Assembly: GCF_030269325.1 (NCBI RefSeq)
Contig: NZ_BSTD01000006.1
Coordinates: 62,001-126,000 of the forward strand
Length of the DNA: 64,000 bases
Reading direction: 5' to 3'
From: Amycolatopsis sp. NBRC 101858
GTDB taxonomy: Bacteria; Actinomycetota; Actinomycetes; Mycobacteriales; Pseudonocardiaceae
Below, one piece after another: positions 1 through 8,117 of the stretch; position 1 is the stretch's first letter, and every line of letters begins with the position of its first letter. The position numbers and the translations under genes were made by a program. The notes under the pieces were generated by a model, which worked only from the letters and a program-made list of their open reading frames with translations, had not been told where the DNA came from and searched no databases.

Positions 1-447
1 CGAAACCCGTCGAGCGCGACGAGGTGACCGTGCGCGCCACGCTCGGGCTCGTCGGTGACCGGTACTTCAACCAGCCCGCCCACCGCCGGGCCGCCGTCAC
101 CCTCTTCGCCGCCGAGTCACTCGACGTTCTCGCGCGGGACCTCGGCCTCGCCGTGGTGCCGGGCCCGCACCTGCCGCGACGCAACATCGTCGTGCGCGGG
201 TTTCCCGTCGACGAGCTGGCCGCGTGGCGGGACCGGCGCCGTCTTCGGCCTCGACTCCGGGGCGGGCGAAGTCCGGTTCCATGCCTATCGCCCGGCCCAC
301 CCGTGCGCCTGGATGGATGTGGTGCTGGCGCCCGGCGCGTTCCGCGGGCTCCGCGGGCGCGGCGGCGTGCGCTGCACCCCTCTCGATGACGGAATCCTGC
401 GGGTCGGTCCCGCGTCCCTCACCGTGGTGCGCTGCCCCGCGGCCTGA
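1..447 (+). pseudogene. MOSC-domain protein, 5' cut by window edge and frameshifted
   Basis: MOSC domains bind the molybdenum cofactor or a sulfur carrier and occur in sulfurases and Mo-dependent reductases. The reading starts upstream of the window in frame 3 and gives RRNIVVRGFPVDEL, then continues in frame 1 as VFGLDSGAGEVRFHAYRP and HPCAWMD, which carries the conserved MOSC cysteine. The two halves fit one domain only if one C around base 233-234 is removed, because the text there reads GACCGGC where GACGGC would keep the frame. Without that change translation passes into an Arg/Pro-rich tail ending near 389. This is either a real single-base frameshift or a sequencing error. The family call rests on recognised motifs and is good; the state of the gene is uncertain. 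Confidence 0.7.
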
Positions 448-830
448 CACAGCTCCACCGCGGCGCGGAAATCGGGGCTGGTAGCTGCGGATGTGGTCGA
501 TGGCCGACCTCATATGTTGCGCTGGAATGATCTCCGGGGTGCGCGGGCTCTCCTGCCGGCGCAACGAATCCGCCTGACTCGCTGTCAACACCTGGTAGAT
601 CTGGAACGTCGCCGCGACGATCACCGCGCTGCGGACCGGGGTGGTGTCGAACTGGAACACCTACTGGTCGAGGTGGGCCGCCGGCCGGCCAGGTCTCCGC
701 GGTGTCTGCACGGCGACCCGCGGGTGCAGCCGGACAGTCCTGGAACAGGCCGAAAGTGGCCGCAGCGGACTGGAACACCGAATCTCGAGTTTCCTGTGGG
801 TGACGACAACCGGGCCGCCGCGCGCCCTGA
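448..830. other. gap with no convincing gene
   Basis: This stretch of nearly 400 bases between the MOSC gene and the convergent TetR gene holds short open frames on both strands. The only one with plausible composition is on the minus strand, about 460-660, which reads FQFDTTPVRSAVIVAATFQI near its start and ends without a recognisable domain. It could be a gene remnant. No terminator with a clear T tract was seen. Confidence 0.3.
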
Positions 831-1469
831 TCAAGACGGCGGACCGGCTTTGGCCGCGGCCCCCTCGATGATCACGTCCAGGCAGTCGTGGAACAGGTCG
901 TCGACTGTGCGGCCAGGCTGGAAGTAGTCGGTGATGCCGGCCACGACGGTCGGATACGCCGCGGTGAACTCGGCCAGGTCGAAACCGTCGGCGCCGGTGT
1001 CCGGGCGGGGCGCCTGCTCCTCCAGGACGTAGCCGACGGTGAACCGCTCCACCGTCAGCACGATCATGCGCGCGTGACGCAGCGGAAATCCCCGCGCCAC
1101 GAGGGTGCTCATCGCCAGTTCGGAGATCGCGGCCATCTTCCGCGACAGCTGGGCGGCCGAGATGACCCGGGCACCGTCGGGATGGGCGAGCAGTGCCCGG
1201 CGCAGCCGTTCGGCGAGACCGGTCAGCCAGTCCTGCCAGGGTTCCTCCGCGGGCGGCGGGGACAGCTCGGGAAACTGCTCCTCCAGGATGTGCTCGGCGA
1301 TCGCGGTGACCAGCGCCGCCTTGTTGGGCACGTGCCAGTAGAGCGTCGGCGACTGCACGCCGAGGCGCGCGGCCAGTTTCCGCGTGGTCACGCCGTCGAG
1401 CCCTTCGGCGTCCAGCAGGGCCACGGCCTCGGTGACGATCTGCTGCCGGTCCAACGTCAATCTCGGCAC
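831..1469 (-). CDS. TetR-family repressor of the classical TetR class
   Basis: A 212-residue protein with an N-terminal helix-turn-helix (about residues 8-55) whose recognition stretch SPTLYWHVPNK is very close to Tn10-type TetR (QPTLYWHVKNK). The C-terminal half follows the TetR_C pattern, including RALLAHPDGARV and a late FHDCLDVIIEG helix. The typical drug-contacting positions (for example the HLG segment) do not appear conserved, so the ligand is probably not tetracycline. The GTG at 1469 gives VPRLTLDRQ, like TetR MSRLD; a TTG at 1460 has a better spaced GGGAGG and is an alternative. It faces the 1536-2704 genes across about 65 bases carrying two tetO-like operators, so autoregulation and repression of those genes is expected. 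Confidence 0.88.
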   Translation of the reverse strand: MPRLTLDRQQIVTEAVALLDAEGLDGVTTRKLAARLGVQSPTLYWHVPNKAALVTAIAEHILEEQFPELSPPPAEEPWQDWLTGLAERLRRALLAHPDGARVISAAQLSRKMAAISELAMSTLVARGFPLRHARMIVLTVERFTVGYVLEEQAPRPDTGADGFDLAEFTAAYPTVVAGITDYFQPGRTVDDLFHDCLDVIIEGAAAKAGPPS

Positions 1470-1483
1470 CTCCCGGCCGCACT

Positions 1484-1496
1484 CTATCAGTGATAG
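1484..1496. promoter_or_regulatory. tetO-like operator 1
   Basis: CTATCAGTGATAG is a palindrome around a central G and matches the core of the classical tet operator. It lies 15 bases upstream of the TetR GTG, so binding would block the repressor's own promoter. Its centre is 20 bp, two helical turns, from operator 2. Confidence 0.85.
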
Positions 1497-1503
1497 GCTG
1501 CCT

Positions 1504-1516
1504 CTATCAGTGATAG
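1504..1516. promoter_or_regulatory. tetO-like operator 2
   Basis: A second identical CTATCAGTGATAG, here followed by AGA so that CTATCAGTGATAGAGA equals the right part of the Tn10 tetO2 sequence. It lies just upstream of the ribosome binding site of the plus-strand genes. The tandem arrangement between divergent genes is the same layout as Tn10 tetR-tetA. Confidence 0.85.
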
Positions 1517-1535
1517 AGACACCTGGAGGGTGACG

Positions 1536-1748
1536 ATGACCGAATACTCGCTCCGCCACGCGCTGCACCGGATGACCCACCGCATCCCCGGAGTGCCCGC
1601 GCACATCGAGCGGCCTGCCGGGCACCAGGGCCACGCCCCCGCGCGGCACCACTCCCCTGCCCGCAACCACTCGCCCTCCCGGCCACCTCGCGTGCTGGCC
1701 GCCTGGCAACGGCGGATCGCCGCGTTCTTCGGGCAGGAGCTGCGATGA
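1536..1748 (+). CDS. small His/Arg/Pro-rich protein, coupled to oxidoreductase
   Basis: A 70-residue ORF starting MTEYSLRHALHRM, with GGAGGG 5 bases upstream of the ATG and a stop that overlaps the next start as ATGA. The middle is rich in His, Pro and Arg (about residues 25-50) and the end, AAWQRRIAAFFGQELR, could form an amphipathic helix. No domain is recognised and no signal peptide is seen. It is the first gene after the tetO pair, so it is probably co-regulated with and translationally coupled to the oxidoreductase. It may be a leader peptide for coupling or a small metal- or nucleic-acid-binding protein; both are guesses. Confidence 0.6.
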   Translation: MTEYSLRHALHRMTHRIPGVPAHIERPAGHQGHAPARHHSPARNHSPSRPPRVLAAWQRRIAAFFGQELR

Positions 1749-2704
1749 AAGCGGCGGTGCTGCACGAGGTCGGTGGCATCCCGCGCTACGAGGACTTCCC
1801 GGATCCGGTGGCGGGCGACGGCGAGGTGATCATCGAGGTCTCGGCGGTTGCCGTGGAGAACGTCGACAAGGCGTTCGCCGCCGGGGAGCACTACGCGAGC
1901 ACGAAGTACGTCGCCGCGCTGCCCGCGATCGCCGCGTTCGACGGCATCGGCACGCTCCCGGACGGGACCCTCGTCGGGTTCGGCAATCCGCGCCTGCCCT
2001 ACGGCGCGCTCGCCGAGCGGACCGTGGTGCCGGAAGGCTCGTTCGTCCCGATCGCCGAGGACATCGACCCGGCCGTGGCGACGGTGCTGGGCTCGGCGAT
2101 CACCGGCATGTCCGTCACGACCGCCGCGGGTTTCGTCCCCGGCGAGACGGTGCTGGTGCAGGGCGCGACCGGCGTCGCCGGGCGGCTCGCGGTCAAGGTG
2201 GCCCGGCTGCTCGGCGCCGGGCGGATCGTCGCAACCGGCCGGGACGACGATCAGCTGCGCGACGTACTGGCTCTCGGCGCCGACACGGTGATCAACACCG
2301 CGGTCTCCGACGAAGAACTGGCGCAGGCGTTCACCGACGCCAGAGGAGACGGCTACGACGTCGTCGTGGACTACCTGTGGGGGCGGCCCACCGAGATCCT
2401 GCTGCGCTCGCTCGTACCGACGTCGTTCGCGTTCCCGAAACCGACCCGGGTGATCCAGATCGGCCAAGCCGCCGGGGCCACGCTCAGCCTCACCGCGGAG
2501 AGCCTGCGCACCTCCGGGGTCGAGATCTGCGGTGCGGCCAAGGGACTCGACCCGCAGACCATGGGCGAGGTCTACGGCCAGATCGTCGGCTGGACCCGGT
2601 CCGGGCAGCTCACCTTCGACCTGGAGAAGGTGCCCCTGACCGACATCGAGGCCGCCTGGCAGCGCACCGACCTGCACGGCAAACGCCTCGTCGTCCTGCC
2701 GTAG
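1745..2704 (+). CDS. MDR-family zinc-independent alcohol dehydrogenase/quinone oxidoreductase
   Basis: A 319-residue medium-chain dehydrogenase/reductase. The N-terminal GroES-like part starts MKAAVLHEVGG and lacks the clustered Cys/His ligands of zinc alcohol dehydrogenases. The Rossmann part has GATGVAGRLAVKVARLLGA at about residue 140, the NADPH-binding signature of the quinone oxidoreductase branch. The end (DIEAAWQR..GKRLVVLP) is the usual MDR C-terminus. Such enzymes reduce quinones, enones or other electrophiles with NADPH in the cytosol. It overlaps the small ORF by 4 bases and sits under the TetR/tetO control region, which suggests induction by a toxic electrophile or drug; the substrate is unknown. 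Confidence 0.85.
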   Translation: MKAAVLHEVGGIPRYEDFPDPVAGDGEVIIEVSAVAVENVDKAFAAGEHYASTKYVAALPAIAAFDGIGTLPDGTLVGFGNPRLPYGALAERTVVPEGSFVPIAEDIDPAVATVLGSAITGMSVTTAAGFVPGETVLVQGATGVAGRLAVKVARLLGAGRIVATGRDDDQLRDVLALGADTVINTAVSDEELAQAFTDARGDGYDVVVDYLWGRPTEILLRSLVPTSFAFPKPTRVIQIGQAAGATLSLTAESLRTSGVEICGAAKGLDPQTMGEVYGQIVGWTRSGQLTFDLEKVPLTDIEAAWQRTDLHGKRLVVLP

Positions 2705-2859
2705 CCCACGGTCCAGGCCGCCGGCGGGGCCGACCATACGGGGTACTCGGTCAAGGTAAAAGGCGCTTGGGTATTCCTTGACTCCCCTACGGGTAACTGG
2801 ACGGCTGCCGTTCGTCTCGGTGTCGTCAGCCCGGAACGCGCGTCGGCGAGCATCCGCGC

Positions 2860-4464
2860 ATGGAAATCCCGAGAGTCGGTGTTCCCGACGCGCTGGCTGC
2901 CCGCCTGAGCATGGCCGAGCAGCACGAGTACCTCTCCCGTCGTTCCCTGCTCAAGGGCGCCGCCGCCACCGGCGCCCTGCTCGGCGCCGGCCCGCTGCTG
3001 CTGCCCGGCACCGCCTACGCCGACGGCGCGAAGGTCGCCCCGGCCGGGCGGCACCTCGCCTTCGGCCGCAACCCCCGCACGGACATCCGGGTCGCCTGGC
3101 AGGTGCCCACCCGCGTCAAGAACCCGTTCCTGCGGGTGGCCGACCACCACGACCGGCACGGGTTCCAGTGGGGACACCGGATCCCGGCCGAGACCCGTGC
3201 CCTGCACTCGGAGGTCGCCGGGGTCATCGCGCCCTACGACCAGTACTACCTGCACGCCGAGGCGAGCCACCTGACGCCGGGCCGCACGTATACGTACGCC
3301 GTCGGCCACGACGGCTTCGACCCGGCTCGCGGCGACGGCGGCGCTGCGGCGATCTCGACGTTCACCACCGCCCCCGCGCGCGGCTTCCCGGCCGGCAAGT
3401 TCACCTTCACCGCCTTCGGCGACCAGGGCGTCTCCACGACCGCGCTGGCCCAGGACGGCGCCGTCGCGAAACAGCACCCGCGCTTCCACCTGCTGGCCGG
3501 CGACATCGCCTACGCCGACCCGAGCGGCGCGGGCCTCCCGCCCGGCCCGGTCGCCGACGGCACCCACGACCTCTACGACCCGAAGGTCTGGGACGCCTAC
3601 TACACCCAGATCGAAGGCGTCGCCGCGTCCGTGCCGTGGATGGTCACCACCGGCAACCACGACATGGAAGCGCTCTACTCGCCCGACGGCTACGGCGGCC
3701 AGACCAAGCGCTGGGACTTCCCCGGCAGCGGCCCGGCCGACTGCCCGAGCGTGCACTCGTTCATCTACGGCAACGTCGGCGTGATCTCCCTGGACGCCAA
3801 CGACGTCTCCTACGAGATCCCGGCCAACCGCGGCTACTCGCACGGCTCGCAGACCGCGTGGCTCAAGCGCCGCCTGCGCTACCTCCGGCAGCAGCCCGAC
3901 GTCGACTTCATCGTCGTGTTCTTCCACCACTGCGCCTACTCCACGACCAACCAGCACGCGTCCGAAGGCGGCGTGCGGGAGGAGTGGGTGCCGCTGTTCG
4001 ACCAGTACCACGTCGACCTGGTCGTCAACGGGCACAACCACATCTACGAACGCACGGACGCGCTGCGCGGCGGCCGGATCACGCGGAAGGTCGCGATCGG
4101 CGACACCGTCGACCCGGACCGCGACGGCACGGTCTACGCGACCTGCGGCGGCGGGGGCCGCAGCGTCTACAGCTTCCCGGTGCCCGACACCTTCGAGGGC
4201 GAGTTCACGTCGTATCACTGGGTGCGGGGCGGCGGGCAGGAAACCGAAACGGTCGGCTGGTCGCGCGTGCGCTACACCGGCTACTCGTTCCTGGCGATCG
4301 ACGTCGAGCCGGCGTGGTTCGGCCACAAGACCACGCTGACCGTGCGGACACTGCGCAACGACGGCGTGGAGATCGACCGGTTCACCCTGCGCCGTACCGC
4401 GGGCCTGCACACGGCCGGAGGCTTCGGCACTGCCGGGCTCGGCTCCGACCCCGGCGACGCCTGA
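2860..4464 (+). CDS. Tat-exported purple acid phosphatase-like metallophosphoesterase
   Basis: 534 residues. A twin-arginine signal SRRSLLKGAAATGALLG (RR at residues 27-28) ends near AYADG at about 55, so the enzyme is exported folded. Residues about 65-180 resemble the N-terminal fibronectin-like domain of purple acid phosphatases (DIRVAWQVPT.., TYTYAVGHDGF). The metallophosphatase core then shows FGDQG (about 186), AGDIAYAD (213), TTGNHD (263), FFHHC and NGHNHIYER (390), the expected dinuclear-metal ligands. The likely role is release of phosphate from external phosphoesters. An internal ATG at 2911 is a possible later start. It is a single-gene unit followed by a strong hairpin, and no Pho box was identified. 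Confidence 0.9.
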   Translation: MEIPRVGVPDALAARLSMAEQHEYLSRRSLLKGAAATGALLGAGPLLLPGTAYADGAKVAPAGRHLAFGRNPRTDIRVAWQVPTRVKNPFLRVADHHDRHGFQWGHRIPAETRALHSEVAGVIAPYDQYYLHAEASHLTPGRTYTYAVGHDGFDPARGDGGAAAISTFTTAPARGFPAGKFTFTAFGDQGVSTTALAQDGAVAKQHPRFHLLAGDIAYADPSGAGLPPGPVADGTHDLYDPKVWDAYYTQIEGVAASVPWMVTTGNHDMEALYSPDGYGGQTKRWDFPGSGPADCPSVHSFIYGNVGVISLDANDVSYEIPANRGYSHGSQTAWLKRRLRYLRQQPDVDFIVVFFHHCAYSTTNQHASEGGVREEWVPLFDQYHVDLVVNGHNHIYERTDALRGGRITRKVAIGDTVDPDRDGTVYATCGGGGRSVYSFPVPDTFEGEFTSYHWVRGGGQETETVGWSRVRYTGYSFLAIDVEPAWFGHKTTLTVRTLRNDGVEIDRFTLRRTAGLHTAGGFGTAGLGSDPGDA

Positions 4465-4483
4465 GTATCGCGCGAGTCCGATC

Positions 4484-4512
4484 GGCCGGCGCCGGCCTCT
4501 GGGGCGCCGGCC
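4484..4512 (+). terminator. GC-rich hairpin after phosphatase
   Basis: Arms GGCCGGCGCC and GGCGCCGGCC (perfect 10 bp) enclose a 9-base loop, 20 bases after the phosphatase stop. No T tract follows, as is common for actinobacterial terminators. Confidence 0.6.
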
Positions 4513-5131
4513 GCTCGACCGTCTCCCTGCCGGGTCGGCAATCGCTCTCGGCAGCCGGAGTCCCCCGGACGACCTCAAGACACGCGACTCCCTGGCCCGG
4601 GCGATGAGCACATCCGGAATTCTCGCTGCCATGGCGACGTCCGCTGCCGGAACACCGCCGATGTCAGCCGGTGAGTTCACCGAGCGCTCCCACGCCAGCC
4701 GGGTGCGGATGGCCTGCCGGTGATCGACATCGCCGGGCTGACCGCGACCGAACAGCACGATCCCCTTGGCGGGTGGCGGGCGGATCGTGGTCAACGAGCA
4801 GAAGCCGGTGCCGGACGCCGACTTCGGACTGGCCGAAACCGCCGTGCACATCGTGCTGCCGCGGTGCCTCTCGGACCAAGTCCGGTCCGAGGGGCGGCGG
4901 GCCGCGCAAGGGTGCTGCCATGGCAGCGCGCCGTGCTCCCGGGTGTCCGGCGGGATCACACCGCTGCAGGCCGAAGCCAACGGCGGCCGGCTACAAGCCC
5001 GCTCGGAATGGGCGTAGGAGTACGAGCCGGACGGCTACCGGGCCTGCGTGCGGATCGCCCGGACGGCACCGCCGTGCCCACCAGCCGCACCGGCACCGGC
5101 TTCACTCACGAATCCGACCTCGTCGGCGTAC
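4513..5131. other. gap with possible decayed coding sequence
   Basis: More than 600 bases without a convincing gene lie between the phosphatase and the convergent hydrolase. Fragments with reasonable codon use appear on the plus strand, such as one reading DFGLAETAVHIVLPRC near 4820 and one reading EYEPDGYRACVRIAR after an in-frame stop near 5016. They break after short distances and change frame. This looks like a decayed gene, but the family could not be recognised. Confidence 0.3.
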
Positions 5132-6526
5132 TCACGGCGTCCGCTCGTAGACGGTCCCCAGCCGCACCAGGGTGGGACGTCCGTCCAAGCCCGGTTCGTA
5201 GAACTGGACTGCCAGAAAACTCCCCGGGCTGCCGAGGTCCATGACGAATCGGCTCCGCGCGCTGTCGATGCAGGTGATCGGCATGGCCTGGCCGCCGCCC
5301 GCGGGGCTGCCCATCAAGCGGTCCCAGTCGGCCAGGCCGGCATCCGGGAGCAACCGCGCGTGGAGTTGCCCGTCGCGCACCTCGACCGACACCTGGCCGT
5401 CCGGGGCACGGTAAAGGCCGGTGAACCGCTCGCGGTCGACCTCGATGCTCGCCTCGGGTGGGGCGACGGCCGCCGGGCCCCGAGCGTCGAAGAATTCGTC
5501 GAGGAGCTCGGTGCACAAGGTGGAGTGCAGCATCGCTCCGGTGCTGCTGTTGGTGAGTACCGCGAGCACGGCCTGCTGCCGGGGAACGACGTAGAGGGTC
5601 GAATGCATGCCGAGGTTGGCGCCGGAGTGCGTCAGGACCGGGTCGTCGCCCTCACGGAAAATGCCCCAGCCGAGCCCGAAGTTCGCGCACCCGCGGAGGC
5701 AGCCCCAGAACTCGTCGTACTGGGGCGTGCGCATCTGCTCCAATGCTGCCCGCGACAGGAGGCGGTGTCCGTCGGGTGTCGTGCCGTCGATGTGCATCCG
5801 TCCGAAGTGGACCAGCGACTCGACGTCGAGCCACAAGCGTGAACCGGCCGGGCCGTACTCCGGCCAAACACGCAGGCGCGGCACCCTTGAGACGGCTCCG
5901 CTTGCGGGGTGGACGACGTGCCCGACGGCCGTTGAGTGGAGGAGCATTTCCTCGGCGTCCGCCGTCGCGGTCATGCCGAGCGGCTGGAGGATGCGGGTGC
6001 GCAGTGCGACGTCGAAACGTTCGCCGGTGATCACCTCCATCAGTCGTCCGAGGGTGCTCATTCCCATGTTGCTGTAGGAAAACCGCCGACCGGGGACGCC
6101 GGTGACCTCCAGCGTCGTGAGTTCCCGCATCAGCCGCTCGAGCACGTCGTCGCCCGGCTCCAGGTTCGGCAGGTAGTTGCCGGGCAGGCCCGACGAGTGG
6201 TTGAGCAGCATGCGCACGGTGATCGCCGCCGAGCGGCCGGGATCGGCCGTCGTGAAGCCGGGGAGGTACTCGCTCACGGGCGCGTCGAGGACGAGCTGCC
6301 CCTCGTCCACCAGGGTCATCGCCAGGGACGCGGTGAGCGTCTTCGTCACCGAGCCTGCCGCGAACAACGTGTCCGGCCGCACCGGAGCGCCGGTCGTCAC
6401 GTTGACCGTCCCGGTTTCGGACCGGATCAGCGTGCCGTCGTGCCACAGCGCCGCCGACGCACCCGTCACGGTGAACTTCTCCGCCAGCCGCGACAGCCGA
6501 TCGGCGAGTTCGTTCGATGTGAGCAT
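5132..6526 (-). CDS. serine hydrolase, class C beta-lactamase/DD-peptidase-like
   Basis: 464 residues. The nucleophile motif SVTK lies at about residue 61, in FAAGSVTKTLTASLAM, and YSNMG at about 150 is the Tyr-x-Asn element. RMLLNHSSGLPGN is typical of the beta-lactamase/esterase EstB/PBP4*-type family. A late HSGANLGMHS supplies the third motif region. A C-terminal extension (about 370-464) resembles the extra domain of many such esterases. There is no signal peptide or membrane segment, so it is probably cytosolic and hydrolyses esters or amides rather than antibiotics. The ATG at 6526 gives MLTSNELADRL. It is divergent from the amidohydrolase operon across a region with a perfect 24-bp palindrome and may belong to that regulon. 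Confidence 0.85.
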   Translation of the reverse strand: MLTSNELADRLSRLAEKFTVTGASAALWHDGTLIRSETGTVNVTTGAPVRPDTLFAAGSVTKTLTASLAMTLVDEGQLVLDAPVSEYLPGFTTADPGRSAAITVRMLLNHSSGLPGNYLPNLEPGDDVLERLMRELTTLEVTGVPGRRFSYSNMGMSTLGRLMEVITGERFDVALRTRILQPLGMTATADAEEMLLHSTAVGHVVHPASGAVSRVPRLRVWPEYGPAGSRLWLDVESLVHFGRMHIDGTTPDGHRLLSRAALEQMRTPQYDEFWGCLRGCANFGLGWGIFREGDDPVLTHSGANLGMHSTLYVVPRQQAVLAVLTNSSTGAMLHSTLCTELLDEFFDARGPAAVAPPEASIEVDRERFTGLYRAPDGQVSVEVRDGQLHARLLPDAGLADWDRLMGSPAGGGQAMPITCIDSARSRFVMDLGSPGSFLAVQFYEPGLDGRPTLVRLGTVYERTP

Positions 6527-6556
6527 CAAGTGATTCTGTCAAGCGAGTGGGCGCGC

Positions 6557-6580
6557 CGCATTCGACAGCTGTCGAATGCG
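6557..6580. promoter_or_regulatory. perfect 24-bp palindrome in divergent promoter
   Basis: Half-site CGCATTCGACAG is followed directly by its reverse complement CTGTCGAATGCG with no spacer. It lies 31 bases upstream of the serine hydrolase start and 92 bases upstream of the amidohydrolase start. It is a strong operator candidate; the PucR gene closing the operon is the nearest candidate regulator, though its binding to this sequence is an inference. Confidence 0.7.
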
Positions 6581-6671
6581 GTCACCCGTCAGTGCGACTC
6601 CTGTCCATACCAGGGTGGCGCCCACGGACCTACCGTGATGTGACGCACCGGAGAACGGAAGGAAGACGACG

Positions 6672-8117
6672 ATGTCACTCCTGCTGACGGGCGCGACCGT
6701 CATCGACGGCGTCGCCGACAAGGGCATCGACGGCCGCGCGATCTTGATCGAGAACGGCCGCATCGCGGCGATCGACCGCCCGGACGCCCTGGCGGTCCCG
6801 GCGGGCACCGAGACCCTCGACTTCAGCGGGAAGTTCCTCATCCCCGGGCTGATGAACGCCAACGTGCACCTCCTCGTCAACATCATGTTCGAAACGCTCG
6901 TCCGGTACGAAGGGCGCTACGAAGACTTGATCGCCGAGGCCGCGCAGGTCGCGCTGAAAGGCGGGCTGACGACGGTGTTCGACACCTGGGGGCCGCGCCG
7001 GGCGCTGATGGCGGTCCGCGACCGGATCGACCGGGGCGAGACGCCCGGCAGCCGGATCCGCTGCGCCGGCAACATCGTCGGGTTCGACGGCCCGTTCTCC
7101 GACGACTTCGACAAGCGGATCCCCGGCGTCGGGAGCTCCCACTTCGTCGACCGGGTGAACGCGACGTGGGTCGAGAACGTCGGGCGGCACCTGATGTGGC
7201 TGACGCCCGAGGAGGTCGGCAAGGAGGTCCGCGCGTACCTCGAACGCGGGATCGACTTCGTCAAGTACGCGTCGAACGAGCACGGCGGGGCCTCGGCCGG
7301 CGCCTTCATCCAGTTCTCGGAGCGCACGCAGCGCGTCATCGTCGAAGAAGCCCATCGCGCCGGGTTGACCGCGCAGGCCCACACCTCGTCGGTCGAAGGC
7401 CTGCGGATGGCGATCGAGGCGGGCTGCGACCTCGTGCAGCACGCCAACACGACCGGCCCCACCGAGATCCCGCGCGAGACCCTCGAACTCTTCGCCGAGA
7501 AGAACTGCGGCGCGGTCCTCTTTCCGCTGACCGACAACGGGTTCAAGGTTCTCAAGGAGTCCATTTCGGACCCGGAATGGACGATCTGGAAGGCCTCGGA
7601 CGCCAACGCCCGCCACCTCGTCGAGGCGGGGGCATCGATCCTGCTCGCCAACGACGGCGGCATCTTCGCCCCGGAGGTCATGAGCGAGCCGATGATCAAG
7701 GGCACCTGGAACGGCCTGCCCGAAGACGAGGGGCTGAACCGCCTGGCGACCGGTCATTTCGTCTGGCTCCGGGCCATGGAAGAAAAAGGCATGGCGCCGA
7801 TGGCGTTGCTGCACGCGGCCACCCGCAACATCGCCGAGGCCTACCACGTCGACGACGACCTCGGGACACTCGAGGCCGGCAAGATCGCCGACCTGGTCGT
7901 CCTCGACGAGAATCCCCTGCTGGGCGCCAAGAACTACCAGAGCATCCACGCCGTCATCAAGGACGGCGCGCTGGTGGATCGCGACGCGCTGCCGGAACAG
8001 CCGCTGCTGACCGCGGACCTTCCTCCCGAGCTCGAGGAAGAGGCCCGCTACAAGCGAGCGCTCCATCACGGCGCGCGCCTGCCGGGTTGCCCCTCCTGCG
8101 TGAACGGAAACCACTGA
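6672..8117 (+). CDS. amidohydrolase-superfamily metal hydrolase, prolidase/imidazolonepropionase-like
   Basis: 481 residues in the metal-dependent amidohydrolase fold. The N-terminal beta-sandwich start LLLTGATVIDGVADKGIDG is typical, and FLIPGLMNANVHLL replaces the usual DxHxH with NxVxH. Further ligand regions are DFVKYASNEHG (Lys at about 197), TAQAHTSS (235), LVQHANT (255) and ILLANDGG (325). The C-terminal ADLVVLDENPL closes the sandwich. Enzymes of this branch cleave amide bonds of small cyclic or Xaa-Pro-like substrates. RBS GGAAGGAAG precedes the ATG. Its stop touches the dipeptidase start (TGATG), so they are cotranslated. The C-terminus ends CPSCVNGNH, a possible extra metal site. 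The exact substrate is unknown. Confidence 0.85.
   Translation: MSLLLTGATVIDGVADKGIDGRAILIENGRIAAIDRPDALAVPAGTETLDFSGKFLIPGLMNANVHLLVNIMFETLVRYEGRYEDLIAEAAQVALKGGLTTVFDTWGPRRALMAVRDRIDRGETPGSRIRCAGNIVGFDGPFSDDFDKRIPGVGSSHFVDRVNATWVENVGRHLMWLTPEEVGKEVRAYLERGIDFVKYASNEHGGASAGAFIQFSERTQRVIVEEAHRAGLTAQAHTSSVEGLRMAIEAGCDLVQHANTTGPTEIPRETLELFAEKNCGAVLFPLTDNGFKVLKESISDPEWTIWKASDANARHLVEAGASILLANDGGIFAPEVMSEPMIKGTWNGLPEDEGLNRLATGHFVWLRAMEEKGMAPMALLHAATRNIAEAYHVDDDLGTLEAGKIADLVVLDENPLLGAKNYQSIHAVIKDGALVDRDALPEQPLLTADLPPELEEEARYKRALHHGARLPGCPSCVNGNH

Noticed and set aside
2572..4980. long minus-strand frame opposite the phosphatase
   Set aside because: The plus frame has a Tat signal and the full metallophosphatase ligand set; the antisense frame has no domain and is a shadow.
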